Shown here: piece by piece, positions 1 through 9,479 of the stretch | Layout of the letters: each line of letters begins with the position of its first letter | Numbering within the stretch: the stretch's first letter is position 1 | DNA from: Anaeromonas frigoriresistens | GTDB taxonomy: Bacteria; Bacillota; Clostridia; Tissierellales; SIT17 | Length of the DNA: 64,000 bases | Assembly (NCBI RefSeq): GCF_016820655.1 | Contig: NZ_WSFT01000053.1 | Coordinates: 434,001-498,000 of the forward strand | Reading direction: 5' to 3' | Notes under the pieces: generated by a model | What the model was told of the DNA's origin: nothing | The model's input: the letters and a program-made list of their open reading frames with translations, nothing else | The model's database searches: none | Made by a program: the position numbers and the translations under genes

Positions 1-431
1 TTTTTAAGTATATATCTATCTTTGTTAGTATCATATTCAATTTTACCATAATGTCCTGTTGCAACATAATAGGCTCCTAGTTGATTTGATCGTTTTAATA
101 ATTCTTCAAATTTTATATATCTATTACATGCAATACATGGATTTGGTGTTCTGCCCTTTCCATATTCATCTATAAAATAATCAATCACTCTTTTTTTGAA
201 TATATCTTTAAAATTCATTACATAAAAAGGTATGTCTAATTTATTTGCTACCATTCTAGCATCTTCCACTGCTGATAACGAACAACACCCTCCTTCTTTT
301 TCAATACCATTATCTTGCCATATCTGCATAGTAACTCCTATTACATTATACCCTTGTTCTTTTAATAGATATGCTGCAACAGAGCTATCAACTCCACCAC
401 TCATTCCAATAACTACTTTTTTCTTATCCAT
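1..431 (-). CDS. mnmA: tRNA-specific 2-thiouridylase MnmA, truncated by the window edge
   Basis: Only the first 143 codons are inside the window; the rest lies beyond base 1. The start ATG is at 429-431. The N-terminal PP-loop SGGVDSS (residues 11-17) binds ATP, and NPCIACNR (97-104) carries the first catalytic cysteine, C99. MnmA adenylates U34 of Lys/Glu/Gln tRNAs and replaces its C2 oxygen with sulfur. Its sulfur normally comes from a cysteine desulfurase, and iscS lies just upstream in the same direction, which fits. A terminator hairpin lies between iscU and this gene, so expression may need read-through or its own start. The identification is firm; nothing can be said about the C-terminal half. 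Confidence 0.95.
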   Translation of the reverse strand, partial: MDKKKVVIGMSGGVDSSVAAYLLKEQGYNVIGVTMQIWQDNGIEKEGGCCSLSAVEDARMVANKLDIPFYVMNFKDIFKKRVIDYFIDEYGKGRTPNPCIACNRYIKFEELLKRSNQLGAYYVATGHYGKIEYDTNKDRYILK

Positions 432-468
432 TTCTTTCACCCCACTTTATTATCCAATATATTATTTC

Positions 469-498
469 AAAAAAAAAGCTACTGTGTCAACAGTAGCT
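469..498 (-). terminator. Rho-independent terminator after iscU
   Basis: Perfect 8-bp stem AGCTACTG / CAGTAGCT (477-484 and 491-498) with a 6-base loop. It is followed on the minus strand by an unbroken run of T at 469-476. The stem includes the first base of the iscU stop codon. Confidence 0.85.
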
Positions 499-917
499 TA
501 GTGATGATGGTCTTCTTTCGGTTCAAAATCTTTTAATTCTTCTATTTCAACACCACTTTTTTCTGAATAATCTTTAAGTGCTGATTTTATAGCTTCCTCT
601 GCTAATACAGAACAATGCATCTTAACAGGTGGTAAACCGTCTAAAGCTTCAGCTACAGCTTTGTTAGTTATCTTTAATACCTCTTCTATTGATTTTCCTT
701 TAATAAGTTCTGTAGCCATACTTGATGATGCAATAGCAGATCCACATCCAAATGTTTTAAATTTAACATCTACTATTATATTATTTTCTATCTTAAGATA
801 CATTTTCATTATATCCCCACATTTAGCATTTCCTACTTCTCCTACACCATCAGCATCTTCAATTTCTCCAACATTTCTTGGATTAGTAAAATGTTCCATT
901 ACCTTCTCTGAATACAT
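498..917 (-). CDS. iscU: Fe-S cluster scaffold protein IscU/NifU N-terminal type
   Basis: 139 aa, the usual length for an IscU/NifU_N scaffold on which [2Fe-2S]/[4Fe-4S] clusters are built with sulfur from IscS. The three ligand cysteines are visible: KCGD (C33, with the conserved D35), FGCGS (C58) and HCSV (C102). The start ATG overlaps the iscS stop in a TAATG junction, implying translational coupling to its sulfur donor. The tail ends in an acidic/His cluster (KEDHHH), also common in clostridial homologues and possibly metal-binding; that is inference. The gene is third in iscR-iscS-iscU and is followed by a terminator, then mnmA. Confidence 0.95.
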   Translation of the reverse strand: MYSEKVMEHFTNPRNVGEIEDADGVGEVGNAKCGDIMKMYLKIENNIIVDVKFKTFGCGSAIASSSMATELIKGKSIEEVLKITNKAVAEALDGLPPVKMHCSVLAEEAIKSALKDYSEKSGVEIEELKDFEPKEDHHH

Positions 918-2092
918 TATTTGTCCTCCTTTACTCTTTCATACAACGGTGACATATCTCTTAACCTCTGTACTATCTTTGCTAAATTTTCTATTACATA
1001 ATCTACTTCTTCTTCAGTATTAAAATCTCCTAGAGATAATCTTAAAGAACCATGAGCTATTTCATGAGGTAACCCCATAGCTAATAGTACATGAGAAGGA
1101 TCTAATGACCCCGAAGTACATGCTGATCCACTGGATGCTGCTATGCCAACCATGTCTAAACTTAGTAACAAGGCTTCACCTTCTATAAACTCGATTGATA
1201 CATTTACATTACCAGGTAATCTTTTTTCTGGATGACCGTTTAATTTTACATAACTAATCTCATTCATTATACCTTTTATTAATTTATTTCTTAAATATAT
1301 TAAATTTTCATTGTGAGATTCTAAATTATTATATGCTAATTCTAATGCTTTAGCTAGACCCACAATGGCTGCTATATTCTCAGTACCAGCCCTTCTATTT
1401 CTCTCTTGTGCTCCGCCATGTATATAAGGATTAAGTTTTACACCTTTTCTGATGTATAATGCTCCTACCCCTTTAGGTCCATAAAATTTATGAGCTGATA
1501 AAGATAAAAGATCAACTCCTAATTCATCTACATCAATTTCTATATTTCCAACTGCCTGAACAGCATCTGTATGAAAATAAATGTCATTATCCTTAGCAAT
1601 TTTACCTATTTCTTTAATAGGCTGTATAGTTCCAACTTCATTATTTGCATATATTATACTAATTAATATTGTATTTTTATTTATTGCTTTTTTTAAATCA
1701 TCTAAGCTTATCATTCCATATTCGTCAACATCCAAATAAGTAACTTCAAACCCATTTCTTTCTAGATATTGACAAGTATGAAGTACTGCATGATGTTCAA
1801 TTTTTGTTGTTATAATATGATTACCCTTATTCTTATTTCCTAGAGCTACCCCTTTTATTGCCCAGTTATCTGATTCAGATCCTCCACTAGTAAAGTAGAT
1901 TTCTCTAGAACTTGCTCCTAATATCTTAGCTACAAGATCCCTTGATTCATCAATAGCTTTTTTTGAATCTCTTCCTCTTCTATATATACTTGAAGGATTG
2001 CCATAATTTTCAGTAAAATATGGTATCATACTTTCAACTATTTCTTTTTTTACAGGTGTTGTGGCCGCATTATCCATGTATACATCTCTCAT
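917..2092 (-). CDS. iscS: Cysteine desulfurase IscS/NifS
   Basis: 391 aa PLP enzyme that takes sulfur from L-cysteine as an enzyme persulfide for Fe-S assembly and tRNA thiolation. The PLP lysine sits in SAHKFYGPKG (K202) and the persulfide cysteine in SSGSACTSGS (C325). The N-terminal YMDNAATTPV motif is typical of the family. A longer frame opens upstream at 2143, but the ATG at 2092 is preferred: an AGGAGG-type ribosome-binding site lies just before it and the protein then starts MRDVYMDNAATTP, as in homologues. The stop overlaps iscU by one base. The short active-site loop is the NifS/IscS (group I) type. Confidence 0.94.
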   Translation of the reverse strand: MRDVYMDNAATTPVKKEIVESMIPYFTENYGNPSSIYRRGRDSKKAIDESRDLVAKILGASSREIYFTSGGSESDNWAIKGVALGNKNKGNHIITTKIEHHAVLHTCQYLERNGFEVTYLDVDEYGMISLDDLKKAINKNTILISIIYANNEVGTIQPIKEIGKIAKDNDIYFHTDAVQAVGNIEIDVDELGVDLLSLSAHKFYGPKGVGALYIRKGVKLNPYIHGGAQERNRRAGTENIAAIVGLAKALELAYNNLESHNENLIYLRNKLIKGIMNEISYVKLNGHPEKRLPGNVNVSIEFIEGEALLLSLDMVGIAASSGSACTSGSLDPSHVLLAMGLPHEIAHGSLRLSLGDFNTEEEVDYVIENLAKIVQRLRDMSPLYERVKEDK

Positions 2093-2164
2093 CAAATGTA
2101 TCTCCTCCTCATTCATCATATTGTCTACCCATTTTCCAAGCAAATAGTAATTTAATTTTTATTG

Positions 2165-2614
2165 TTATATATAAAACATATAACTCTTATTTTTATTAAT
2201 TTCATCTTGTTCATCAACCATGTCTTGTAAAGTAACAGTATCAATAACTTGATTTATGCTATCTCTAATCTTCTTCCATACTCCTCTAGTTACACAGTAT
2301 TCTCCTCTATCACAGTCAAGAGGTTCTCCTTCTATTACACAGTCTGAAGGAGCAATATTACCTTCTAATGATCTAATAACATCACCTACAGTAATTTCTT
2401 TTGGTTCGCTAGATAAAAGATATCCTCCTTGAGCACCTCTTACACTATTCACTAACCCATCTTTTCTTAATGTAGCAATTAATTGTTCTAAGTAATGTTC
2501 TGATATGTTTTGTTTTTCTGCAATATCTTTAAGAGGGATAGGTCCTTCTCCAAAGTGTAAAGCTAATTCAAACATAGCCTTAAGCCCATACCTACCTTTT
2601 GTAGATAGTTTCAT
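2165..2614 (-). CDS. iscR: Rrf2-family transcriptional regulator, IscR-like
   Basis: 149 aa winged-helix Rrf2 protein, the expected length. The N-terminal start MKLSTKGRYGLKAM and the helix-turn-helix around residues 28-50 are typical. Three cysteines (C92, C101, C107) in SDCVIEG...LDCDRGEYC form the Fe-S cluster ligand set of IscR. It heads the operon iscR-iscS-iscU, so autoregulation in response to Fe-S status is the natural model. Some Clostridia use a related CymR regulator for cysteine metabolism, but the three-Cys loop and the isc neighbours favour IscR. Confidence 0.9.
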   Translation of the reverse strand: MKLSTKGRYGLKAMFELALHFGEGPIPLKDIAEKQNISEHYLEQLIATLRKDGLVNSVRGAQGGYLLSSEPKEITVGDVIRSLEGNIAPSDCVIEGEPLDCDRGEYCVTRGVWKKIRDSINQVIDTVTLQDMVDEQDEINKNKSYMFYI

Positions 2615-2662
2615 TCTATCACCCTTTCAAATCCCTAGTATATCGCCTGGAATTATGGTTTT

Positions 2663-2691
2663 AGTATATTATATCCGACTATCTTTGTCAA
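2663..2691 (-). promoter_or_regulatory. Sigma-A promoter of iscRSU
   Basis: A consensus -35 TTGACA (2686-2691) is separated by exactly 17 bp from -10 TATACT (2663-2668), about 50 bases before the iscR start. The 8-mer ATATACTA occurs at 2662-2669, overlapping the -10, and again at 2636-2643. These copies could be part of a regulator site, but the match to a known IscR operator was not verified. Confidence 0.75.
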
Positions 2692-2786
2692 GATTCAGTC
2701 AAAGTTATTTTTATTACATTTTGTTTAGAATATAGTGTACAAAAAGTTCAATACTCCTAGTTATTATTAATTAATAATTATCCTTG

Positions 2787-2830
2787 TATATAATAAAGGA
2801 TGAGCATTAATGCTCATCCTTTATTATATA
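2787..2830 (-). terminator. 44-bp perfect palindrome, terminator of the GT2 gene
   Basis: Every base from 2787 to 2808 pairs with 2809-2830; the GC-rich core is GGATGAGCAT. It begins 5 bases after the glycosyltransferase stop codon. The flanks are A on one side and T on the other, so it could terminate in both directions. Confidence 0.8.
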
Positions 2831-2834
2831 CAAT

Positions 2835-3545
2835 TTAAAAATTAATATATTCTTTAAAATCCTCATATTTCCCTATTATTTTACATAATTTTATATAATA
2901 TTCATTGTCTATCTTCCAAGTATGGTCGTTTTTAAATGTATGTCTTATATATACAAAATCCTCCTTATCTGACGAATATATTGGTATTTTATTCTTTATA
3001 CAATCCTTGCAAAATTGAACATCTTCACCTAATGATTTATCGACAAATCTAACAATATCAAATACACTCTTCTTAAATATTAATGTAGGTCCTTCTACCC
3101 TTCTTACAAAAGTATTTTCTCTATTCACATTCCTAAGTGCTAATATCTTAGCATCTTCAAAATAAACATAATTTGTGGATTTACCAATAACTAATGTATC
3201 TTTTTTCTTCATAGTATTTATAGAGTTCATTAAATAATTCATGCCATAGTAATCATCATCATCAAATTTTGCAATGATATTGTAATTACTTTTTTCTACT
3301 GCAAAATTTAAACATTTACCTAATGATATTTTCTCATCTAATACATATATATAAATATTTTCATGATTTTTGAACTTATTTATATACATTTCTTTTCCAA
3401 TATGATTATTATTTATAACAATTATTAACTCTTTGTTTTCATATCTTTGAGTTGTATAGTTACTAAATATATTATCTAACATTCTTCCTTTGTTGGTGAT
3501 AGTAATAACAGATACTCCATCCATTGAGACCTTATTAGTTTCCAT
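2835..3545 (-). CDS. Family 2 glycosyltransferase (GT-A fold), possibly spore-surface
   Basis: 236 aa, soluble, with no membrane segment. The N-terminus VSVITITNKGRMLDNIFSNY and the DDDD run at residues 95-98 (AKFDDDDYYG) are the nucleotide-sugar and metal-binding features of GT-A family 2 glycosyltransferases. LGEDVQF near residue 173 resembles the acceptor/catalytic-base ED motif. Donor and acceptor cannot be told from sequence. Upstream, CATAAACT (3572-3579) matches the -10 form CATANNNT used by mother-cell sigma factors, though the -35 is poor. With the unusual proteins at 3.7-6.1 kb it may modify a spore-surface component; that is inference. Confidence 0.75.
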   Translation of the reverse strand: METNKVSMDGVSVITITNKGRMLDNIFSNYTTQRYENKELIIVINNNHIGKEMYINKFKNHENIYIYVLDEKISLGKCLNFAVEKSNYNIIAKFDDDDYYGMNYLMNSINTMKKKDTLVIGKSTNYVYFEDAKILALRNVNRENTFVRRVEGPTLIFKKSVFDIVRFVDKSLGEDVQFCKDCIKNKIPIYSSDKEDFVYIRHTFKNDHTWKIDNEYYIKLCKIIGKYEDFKEYINF

Positions 3546-3711
3546 AACTCACCACCAAATACATTTATTTTAGTTTATGCTTATTCATATGTATATAGTA
3601 GCATTATTAAGTATTAGATTTAAAGAATAATAAGAATATCCTTTCTTATATGCAACTAATTCTATTAATTTTAATATATTAATAATAAGTATATATGAAA
3701 GGATTGATTAA

Positions 3712-4005
3712 ATGAATGCTACATATATAAACAATCAGAAATATTATCTAGCAATATTTGATTCAAAAAACCATGCTATAGGATTATACTATTCATTACA
3801 AAAGAAAGGTATTAAGAAATTCAATCTTGTATCCGCTCCATGTCAATTAAAAGAAGGTTGTAATTACTCTATTAAATTTGAGAATTTAGATGATTATAAA
3901 ACAATTCAAAATTTAATTCCCAACAATAATATTGGGGTTGAATTATATGAAATCATTAGAAAAAATGGCAGAAAAGAAATTACAAAAATAGAAACTCCTA
4001 TTTAA
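3712..4005 (+). CDS. Small DUF3343-like protein (putative Se/S-carrier-like)
   Basis: 97 aa. The pattern YYLAIFDSKNHAIGLYYSL, then SAPCQLKEGC, then YSIKF resembles the small DUF3343 family, described in databases as Se/S carrier-like on weak grounds. Two cysteines (PCQLKEGC) sit where the family has them. The start ATG follows a GAAAGG sequence at 3698-3703. Its 3' end overlaps the convergent gene at 3998 by 8 bp. It is preceded by 166 bp of very AT-rich DNA shared with the divergent glycosyltransferase. Function unknown; any sulfur or selenium role is speculation. Confidence 0.6.
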   Translation: MNATYINNQKYYLAIFDSKNHAIGLYYSLQKKGIKKFNLVSAPCQLKEGCNYSIKFENLDDYKTIQNLIPNNNIGVELYEIIRKNGRKEITKIETPI

Positions 4006-5404
4006 ATATATCAACTATTTTCTGCCAAAATGATCTGTTCTTGATATTCTCAATATATTTATTTGTTTCATATATTTCAGCAGATAATTTTTCTAGCTTT
4101 AATAATGTATCTTCATTGATTCCATTTAATTTGATTAAAGTTTGAGATATAGCTAGTTTCTCCTCTATTTCTCTATTAATAATTTCATTTAGTTTTTCGA
4201 CATAGATGTTTATATCTTCATTAAATAATTCTTCTTCTAAAGGAACTAATTTTGAATCAAGTTCTTCATTAATTTTTTTTATATCTATAGTATTAAAGTT
4301 CACATCAATGTTATTAAGCTCTTCTTCAATAATTATATCTTCCTTTTTTGTTGTTTTTATTTCCTTTAGTTCTTTTTTACTTATATTATTAGAAAACATC
4401 AAAATATTAGGATATATAATATTAATATGATTTGTTATATCACCTAATATATAATTTCCGGATATATAGCTAGAGTTATTAAAATTATGCAGGTAGTTAT
4501 AATATTGAAAACTATTTAAGGATATATCCTTATTATGTATATTATTTTTATTTTCATTTTTAAATATAGCAATGGAGTTTGTTTCATTGTTTATGCCAGC
4601 TATATATATACCGTCTTTACTCTCAGTAATAATTGGTAATCCTTCTACTCTTGAATTATCAGTTGATATAAACTTCCAGTTCTTTTTATAAGAATTAACT
4701 AAGGGAAGAACTTTATGTACTATTGTTTCATTGCTTATCCAAAGGGCATGTAAATTATCTTTAGAATCTACATGAATTTCAGGACTATAATTATCTTCGT
4801 CTTCTTCAGATAATTTTGTGGGTCGATTAATCCATTTACCTAAAATACTATTATAACTAATATAATTCACGTGATGTTTTGATTCATATTTATGCAGATA
4901 GATTACATGTATATTTAAATATTTATCCTGTGCTATTGAATAAGTTTTAGTTTTATTGTGAGCTACAAAAGTTATAACATTGTTTTTTAACCAACCTTCT
5001 CTATTTACTTTTAAATGATTTATTGTCCACAGATTAGGATTAAGGACATCATTTGATAAATATAATATATCTATATTATTTTCTGTAGCTTTTATCTTAA
5101 ATTCTTTATACTTGTTTGAATTTAAATTAAACTTTTTAAGGATATTATTTTTTATATTATCTTCTTTGAGTATTGAATAAAGAAAGTTACCTTCCTTATC
5201 TAGATGGGTTATATGAATATTATCATTTTGATCTAAATCAGCACTAAAATCTATTACATTCTTTTTGATTAATGTATCAGATTTTATATTTTGATTTTCT
5301 TCATTAAATACTTTGTATAGTAATTCATTTTTCTTTGATATGAATATTATTATATACTCTTTCTTTTTTGTTAAAAACACACTCCCAATTGAACTATTTA
5401 TCAT
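3998..5404 (-). CDS. Uncharacterised protein: beta-propeller-like repeats plus C-terminal coiled coil
   Basis: 468 aa, no signal peptide, Asn/Lys/Ile rich. Residues about 1-320 contain recurrent short strands with DxxxNIHxxxL-type pieces (DQNDNIHITHLD, DKYLNIHVIYLH, DSKDNLHALWIS). These resemble sialidase/BNR-type beta-propeller blades. From about 330 the sequence becomes charged and helical (EELNNIDVNF... EEKLAISQTLI... YETNKYIENIKNR), predicting a coiled coil, and ends in SFWQKIVDIFK. No catalytic motif was recognised. A mother-cell-type promoter precedes it. I do not recognise the family; a structural or adhesive role on the spore is a guess from context. Confidence 0.65.
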   Translation of the reverse strand: MINSSIGSVFLTKKKEYIIIFISKKNELLYKVFNEENQNIKSDTLIKKNVIDFSADLDQNDNIHITHLDKEGNFLYSILKEDNIKNNILKKFNLNSNKYKEFKIKATENNIDILYLSNDVLNPNLWTINHLKVNREGWLKNNVITFVAHNKTKTYSIAQDKYLNIHVIYLHKYESKHHVNYISYNSILGKWINRPTKLSEEDEDNYSPEIHVDSKDNLHALWISNETIVHKVLPLVNSYKKNWKFISTDNSRVEGLPIITESKDGIYIAGINNETNSIAIFKNENKNNIHNKDISLNSFQYYNYLHNFNNSSYISGNYILGDITNHINIIYPNILMFSNNISKKELKEIKTTKKEDIIIEEELNNIDVNFNTIDIKKINEELDSKLVPLEEELFNEDINIYVEKLNEIINREIEEKLAISQTLIKLNGINEDTLLKLEKLSAEIYETNKYIENIKNRSFWQKIVDIFK

Positions 5405-5436
5405 AAAATCACCACCTTAAAAATTATAAATTCATG

Positions 5437-5463
5437 CACCAATATTCCTATAATTCATAATAT
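5437..5463 (+). promoter_or_regulatory. Possible sigma-K-like promoter of the 5514 gene
   Basis: CACC (5437-5440) contains the AC element and lies 16 bp before CATAATAT (5456-5463), which matches the CATANNNT -10 of mother-cell sigma factors. The spacing is slightly shorter than the Bacillus sigma-K consensus. The -10 is nearly palindromic and is shared with the divergent promoter. Confidence 0.35.
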
Positions 5464-5483
5464 GAAACTAAAGATGATTTTAT
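5457..5483 (-). promoter_or_regulatory. Possible sigma-E-like promoter of the 3998-5404 gene
   Basis: On the minus strand ATA (5481-5483), 16 bp, then CATATTAT (5457-5464) fits the short sigma-E pattern ATA-N16-CATANNNT. It overlaps the -10 of the divergent gene. Confidence 0.35.
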
Positions 5484-5513
5484 TAAAATTATTATAATAA
5501 AGGAGGATATATT

Positions 5514-6149
5514 ATGGCTAATGGTTATGATTCCGATCCTGGGGAAAATTTCGTGGATAATGACTTAAATTACGTGAAAGAACATGTATGTATTATTACC
5601 GATAAGGTATATGCCCACTGCCAGCAAAGAGAATGCTTCCCAGATATTGAACAAAAAATTGAAGGTAAATTTGAATCAATTAAATTTGGTTCAGGATTTA
5701 TTGTTCCTAATACTCTAATAGTAAGTTCCTTACCGAATAGAGACAATTTTAAAAGAGTTAGATTTACATTAAGAATACCATATGTAATTAAAAATACTAA
5801 GGGTGAAACTTTCGAAGATTTTCTTCCAGATATTTTAAAAGACATTGTTTTATTCATTCCAGACGATGTAAGAGATGAATTTGATTTTAGAATAGTTGTA
5901 GAAACTAGCTCCAAAGTTTTAGGAGACGTAGATAAATGTGATGATAAATTAAACTTTGCAGTAGGAGTTTTTATTATCGTTAAAGTAGTAGGTAGAGTAC
6001 AGTTGCTTATTCCTGCATTTGGTTTCTGCCCAGAACCACCTGAATGTGAGGAGTTTAGTCCAGAAGCAGATATATGTGAATCATTTGATTATTTACCATT
6101 CCCTGACTTCTTCCCACCTCAGTTTGAAGACCTTTACCCTGAGTATTAA
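5514..6149 (+). CDS. Cys/Pro-rich protein, candidate spore coat or exosporium component
   Basis: 211 aa, acidic, no signal peptide. The N-terminal part carries VCIITDKVYAHCQQRECFPD with three cysteines. The middle (residues about 45-165) is strand-rich and reads like a compact beta domain with FIVPNTL and RFTLRIPY. The C-terminus is Pro/Cys/aromatic rich (FCPEPPECEEF, then FPDFFPPQFEDLYPEY). A strong AGGAGG lies 8 bases before the ATG. A distant relation to SPOCS/DUF3794 spore-coat-assembly domains is possible but unproven. Spore-surface assignment rests on composition, neighbours and the promoter type, so it remains a hypothesis. Confidence 0.6.
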   Translation: MANGYDSDPGENFVDNDLNYVKEHVCIITDKVYAHCQQRECFPDIEQKIEGKFESIKFGSGFIVPNTLIVSSLPNRDNFKRVRFTLRIPYVIKNTKGETFEDFLPDILKDIVLFIPDDVRDEFDFRIVVETSSKVLGDVDKCDDKLNFAVGVFIIVKVVGRVQLLIPAFGFCPEPPECEEFSPEADICESFDYLPFPDFFPPQFEDLYPEY

Positions 6150-6186
6150 AATAATAAAGACGTGGCTAGCCACGTCTTTATTATTT
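6149..6186. terminator. 38-bp perfect palindrome, bidirectional terminator
   Basis: 6149-6167 pairs completely with 6168-6186; the core is GACGTGGCT. The ends are A/T rich on both sides. It begins on the last base of the 5514 stop codon and ends 11 bases before the stop of the convergent kinase gene, so it can serve both. Confidence 0.85.
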
Positions 6187-6196
6187 ACTACTATTA

Positions 6197-7870
6197 TTAA
6201 TTATTAGGAAATCTTACAATGAAATAGTTCCCTTCATCTATATCTAATTCTATATTTCCACCGTTCTTTTCAATTAATTTCTTTACAATATATAATCCTA
6301 ATCCCCTATCTTTTTTCCCTTTAGTTGAAAACCCTTTATTAAAAATATTTTCTCTAATTTCTTCACTGATTATAGGTGTATTATTGTATATACTAAAAAC
6401 GTACTCTCCTAAATCTTCATATATATTTATTTTTAACAACTTATGATCTTCTTCTGAAGTCTCTAAGGCTTGTATAGCATTTTTCAATAAGTTTGTTAGT
6501 ATTTTTGATAGATCGTATAAATTAACACCAATCTCTTCTGATAGTTCTGTAGAATTTATTTCCACATCGATTCCAGAGTTTTTAGCCTTATTTATAGCAG
6601 AGTATATAGTTGCTTCAATTTCAGGAATACCAATTTCATATCTTGATGTTATTGTTCTTCCTTCCTTAACTACATCTGTTAAATATTTTTTTGCTCGTTC
6701 TGGTTGTTTCAATTCCAGCAACCCTTGGATGATTTGTAAATGATTGAAAAAATCATGCTTATACATTCTAAGTTTACTATTCATGTCTTCCATTACTTCT
6801 AACCTATAACTAGACATTTCTTTCTCCGTTATAAGTCTAGAAAAGAATAACAACTCAAATATTATCCATAAAGATATCACTAATCCTACAAACCCTAATA
6901 TTAAAAAGCTATTAAATAAAGATTTCTTTGTCTCTCCTAAAACATCATCTAGTGATTGTAGTGTCGATAAATACCATCCATCCATAGAATTAATTTTAGA
7001 AACATCTAATAATGCAGTGCCATTATTATATTTTATCTCTTTTGTTTGAATATCTTTGCTATCATTAATCATTTCTTTAACTTTAGAAGAAACACCTAGT
7101 TTCTCTTCATTACTAAATAATATTTTTCCATCCTTATTATAAATAGAAATATCATCTATATCATTTATTGGTATATCTTTATATAAGGCGTTAATTGCAT
7201 CAATGTTTAATATAGTAACTAGTATTCCAGTCTGAGTTGTTTTATCTCTTCCTTGCAATCCTTTTTTATCTATAATATCTTGAGGTAATACATAGTATAG
7301 TTTTTGAAGTATAATAAGACTTTCCTTATTCTCCTCCGCTAAAAAGTCCCTTGTTGTATCACTATAATCCCAAATTTGATCTTTATCACCATTTAAAAAA
7401 TCTTTATAAAACTTTGACTTTAATAATTCATTCTCATTTATCTGACGATTCCCTTCACTTGAAAAAAAGTTTCCTGCATTACTTACATATGTCAATTGAT
7501 TAATAAAATAACTTTTATTATTAAAATCAGTTAACCTGTTTTGTAAATATATATCTATTCTTTGTTGATATTTTTCATCTACTTCATCATATTTATTTAG
7601 AGAAGCATTCGATCCATTATCATCCGCTATTTCAGTTACAATTTCTTTTAAGTTACTTAAATTATAATCTATCGACTGAGTGGTTTTATATAATACTTGC
7701 TCTAATGATTCAATTCTTTCTGTTTTTATAGTTGATATGGTACTTCTATAGATTATAAAAATATTTAGAATTATCGGTATGTAAATTAACAATAACATCA
7801 ATACAAGAAATCTAGTTCTTATTTTTTTATCCTTTATTACATTTGTTAAAATTTTTCTCACTATGTTCAC
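6197..7870 (-). CDS. Orphan membrane sensor histidine kinase with Spo0B/CitA-type dimerisation domain
   Basis: 557 aa. The first membrane helix is at about 19-43, followed by a large extracytoplasmic sensor of about 270 residues that looks Cache-like, and a second helix at about 316-341. The phospho-acceptor region is YKHDFFNHLQIIQGL, the RHDxxNHL form of CitA/DcuS and Spo0B-like kinases. The ATPase part has an N box (LTNLLKNAIQAL) and a G box (KDRGLGLYIVKKL). CitA-type kinases usually sit beside a response regulator; none is here. Orphan kinases of spore-forming Clostridia may phosphorylate Spo0A, but nothing in the sequence proves that here. Confidence 0.8.
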   Translation of the reverse strand: MNIVRKILTNVIKDKKIRTRFLVLMLLLIYIPIILNIFIIYRSTISTIKTERIESLEQVLYKTTQSIDYNLSNLKEIVTEIADDNGSNASLNKYDEVDEKYQQRIDIYLQNRLTDFNNKSYFINQLTYVSNAGNFFSSEGNRQINENELLKSKFYKDFLNGDKDQIWDYSDTTRDFLAEENKESLIILQKLYYVLPQDIIDKKGLQGRDKTTQTGILVTILNIDAINALYKDIPINDIDDISIYNKDGKILFSNEEKLGVSSKVKEMINDSKDIQTKEIKYNNGTALLDVSKINSMDGWYLSTLQSLDDVLGETKKSLFNSFLILGFVGLVISLWIIFELLFFSRLITEKEMSSYRLEVMEDMNSKLRMYKHDFFNHLQIIQGLLELKQPERAKKYLTDVVKEGRTITSRYEIGIPEIEATIYSAINKAKNSGIDVEINSTELSEEIGVNLYDLSKILTNLLKNAIQALETSEEDHKLLKINIYEDLGEYVFSIYNNTPIISEEIRENIFNKGFSTKGKKDRGLGLYIVKKLIEKNGGNIELDIDEGNYFIVRFPNN

Positions 7871-8037
7871 CTCTATGTTTTATATTGCCCAGGAAATTGA
7901 TTATCACTGAGTTGTAGCGATTATTGTCATATATAGTATAATAATAATAAGTACAGTTGAAATATGTCGCATAATGCATTGATAAGATTATACCAAATAA
8001 TTCATGAAAATAAAATGTTAAGAATATTAAATTAATG

Positions 8038-8065
8038 TTGAAAATTTTATAAGAAGAGATATAAT
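8038..8065 (+). promoter_or_regulatory. Sigma-A promoter of gdhA
   Basis: TTGAAA (8038-8043), 16 bp, TATAAT (8060-8065). Transcription would start near 8072, immediately before the first ribosome-binding site at 8074-8080. Confidence 0.65.
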
Positions 8066-8089
8066 CTATAGTTGGAGGGGTTACAAATT

Positions 8090-8107
8090 ATGAAAGGAGC
8101 TGATTAA
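8090..8107 (+). other. Five-codon leader ORF (MKGAD) coupled to gdhA
   Basis: ATG AAA GGA GCT GAT TAA abuts the gdhA ATG directly (TAAATG). It has its own strong GGAGGGG site 9 bases upstream (8074-8080), and its codons 2-4 contain the AAGGAG site used by gdhA. It may raise or modulate gdhA initiation. It is too short for any family match. Confidence 0.4.
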
Positions 8108-9474
<1,367 letters not shown>

Positions 9475-9479
<5 letters not shown>

